A program made the position numbers and the translations under genes. This document shows positions 62,995 through 64,000 of a stretch of DNA of 64,000 bases, one piece after another. The stretch comes from Merluccius polli. Taxonomy: Eukaryota > Chordata > Actinopteri > Gadiformes > Merlucciidae. The stretch spans positions 62,001 to 126,000 of the forward strand of contig JAOPHQ010001137.1 of the NCBI GenBank assembly GCA_030340625.1. The letters are read 5' to 3'. Position 1 is the first letter of the stretch, and the number at the start of each line of letters is the position of its first letter. The notes under the pieces were generated by a model. The model ran no database searches and was not told the DNA's origin. It was given only the letters and a program-made list of their open reading frames with translations.

Positions 62995-63530
62995 AGTATT
63001 AAGGAAGTTCTTGTGTGTCCGTGGAAATGTCCTCCTCTGACGTGGTCCTGCACAACGTAGGATCCTTGTAGGACTGGGCTATGAATTGGAGTTTTTTGCT
63101 AAACCTGAACAAAAACAAACATGCTTGTTATCTGAGAAAGCAATGAGTTCCACAGCCTTTTGAAGCTGCACAGACCAATAACACACTCCCCTGCAAAGAC
63201 AGTATGAGATTGGATTAAATAGGGGTGTCACTGTATATACCTATCCACACAACATTACCGTTCATTACAAAAGCATTTACTTGACATTAGTTGGCAGCAA
63301 CTTTGCACTCAAGTTTCTGTGACCAAGCTGTCGGTCAGGCAGGACAATGGCTTGGTCTTTTGCGTAGTTCATTATTAATGCCACACCTCTTTTGAAGTTC
63401 TTGTTCGTCCGTGGACATTTCCTCCTCTGGCGTGGTCCTGCACCATGCTCCTGTAGCATTTGGCACGTTTTTTGCTGATCCTGAATAAAAACAAACAAAC
63501 ACATTGGTTTTAGACTTTCCTCCATAGCTT
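62995..63530 (-). repeat. duplicated transposon-like coding fragment
   Basis: Two direct copies, about 63005-63125 and 63385-63505, share 'gaagttcttg', 'tccgtgga', 'tcctcctctg', 'cgtggtcctgcac' and 'aaacaaac'. The minus-strand frame of the second (63525 to 63277) contains MNYAKDQAIVLPDRQLGHRN then KLLPTNVK, similar to a YAKxHAIxLPGRxPGxK...KLLP motif of transposon-derived proteins. 62648-62990 shows nothing. Confidence 0.4.
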
Positions 63531-63854
63531 TAGCTAGCTAACAACAAAGAACAACTGTTTGGATAGCCTAGTGGGCTAATAAACAAGCCAACACCGGCTG
63601 TTCCTCTCTGGCTGTACTGTAGTAGTAATGAGGGTAGTGGGACAGCTGGTTAAAAAATACAATGCTAACGTTAGCGACACTAATGTTAGCTCCATCACGC
63701 TAGTGATGCAACTAACATTAACCGAGCTAATGCAGATAACATCCCCTAGACACTAGATAGCTAGCCAGCAGCACCTAAACATAAAGAAGACATAGGTATC
63801 ATAGATATCAAACTGTAGTGTTACGACAGACGATAGTGCTGTGAATCACGTATA

Positions 63855-64000
63855 TTATTAGATATGGCATGGCTGCCTGGTTTGGGACTCTTTCTGTTCA
63901 GCTCAAATCTAAAATATCTAAAATGCAAAAAACAGCGATGAAGGTAATTGGCAGGAAAGACTCCCTTTCTCTCCAGTCTATCTTTGAGAAGTCAGTGCTC
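63855..64000 (+). pseudogene. LINE RT C-terminal fragment, runs off the window
   Basis: One frame reads YGMAAWFGTLSVQLKSKISK, then AMKVIGRKDSLSLQSIFEKS, the conserved stretch downstream of the RT domain in several fish non-LTR elements. Clade not assigned. 63531-63854 is AT-rich with gctaac/gttagc motifs and no element. Confidence 0.65.

Noticed and set aside
1..64000. A second host gene or a multi-gene defence-type system
   Set aside because: All coding similarity outside the ryr2 exons is to transposon proteins; no other spliced conserved gene was visible on either strand.

Overview
The window is vertebrate nuclear DNA, almost certainly from a ray-finned (teleost) fish. It carries 22 consecutive plus-strand coding exons of one ryanodine receptor gene (positions 5982 to 62647). 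Their introns are packed with fish-type repeats: Tc1/mariner, hAT, PIF/Harbinger-like, L2-like and L1-like LINEs, and tRNA-derived SINE pieces. Every exon boundary is GT-AG and the exon phases chain without a break, giving about 3,597 nt (about 1,199 codons) with no stop. The protein matches the cardiac type RYR2 better than RYR1 or RYR3, so the gene is called ryr2. The ryr2a/ryr2b paralog and the species cannot be decided from the window. Both ends of the gene lie outside it. The exons run from the end of the first RyR repeat, through the second RyR repeat, SPRY2, the divergent linker and SPRY3, into the junctional solenoid. From memory this is roughly residues 930-2130 of a channel of about 4,970. 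The product would be a subunit of the homotetrameric Ca2+-release channel of the sarcoplasmic/endoplasmic reticulum. LAYOUT. 1-5981: upstream intron with a TA microsatellite, an L1-type ORF1 relic, three tandem tRNA-like modules and two LINE 3' ends. 6865-16652: a 9.8-kb intron with an hAT element (7200-13973) that contains an L2-like LINE, which is itself interrupted by a second hAT (12103-13277, exact 8-bp target duplication). A complete Tc1/mariner with an intact 346-residue transposase follows (14522-15741). 19928-22115: a terminal-inverted-repeat element with LTR-retroelement (gag zinc knuckle) and LINE fragments inside. 22291-37935: a 15.6-kb intron with two nested piles. One is hAT within hAT (25282-26687). 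The other is a minus-strand L1 split by a plus-strand L1, which is split by a Harbinger-like element (31593-33844). 38639-42892: an RT-less LINE relic (minus strand) and an hAT with exact 8-bp duplications. 43866-45819: a third large hAT. 51344-53598: a TTA-flanked element enclosing another hAT, ending just before a tandemly duplicated splice acceptor. 56515-57297: a 52-bp minisatellite of 15 copies. 60310-60723: a 414-bp near-perfect foldback palindrome. 62648-64000: downstream intron ending in a LINE fragment. No other host gene, rRNA, true tRNA gene or CRISPR array was found. All non-ryr2 coding sequence is of transposon origin, and only the Tc1 transposase has an uninterrupted frame. I saw no undescribed multi-gene system. 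The unusual features are the depth of nesting, the foldback hairpin in a transcribed intron, the duplicated acceptor and a likely intact DD36E transposon.
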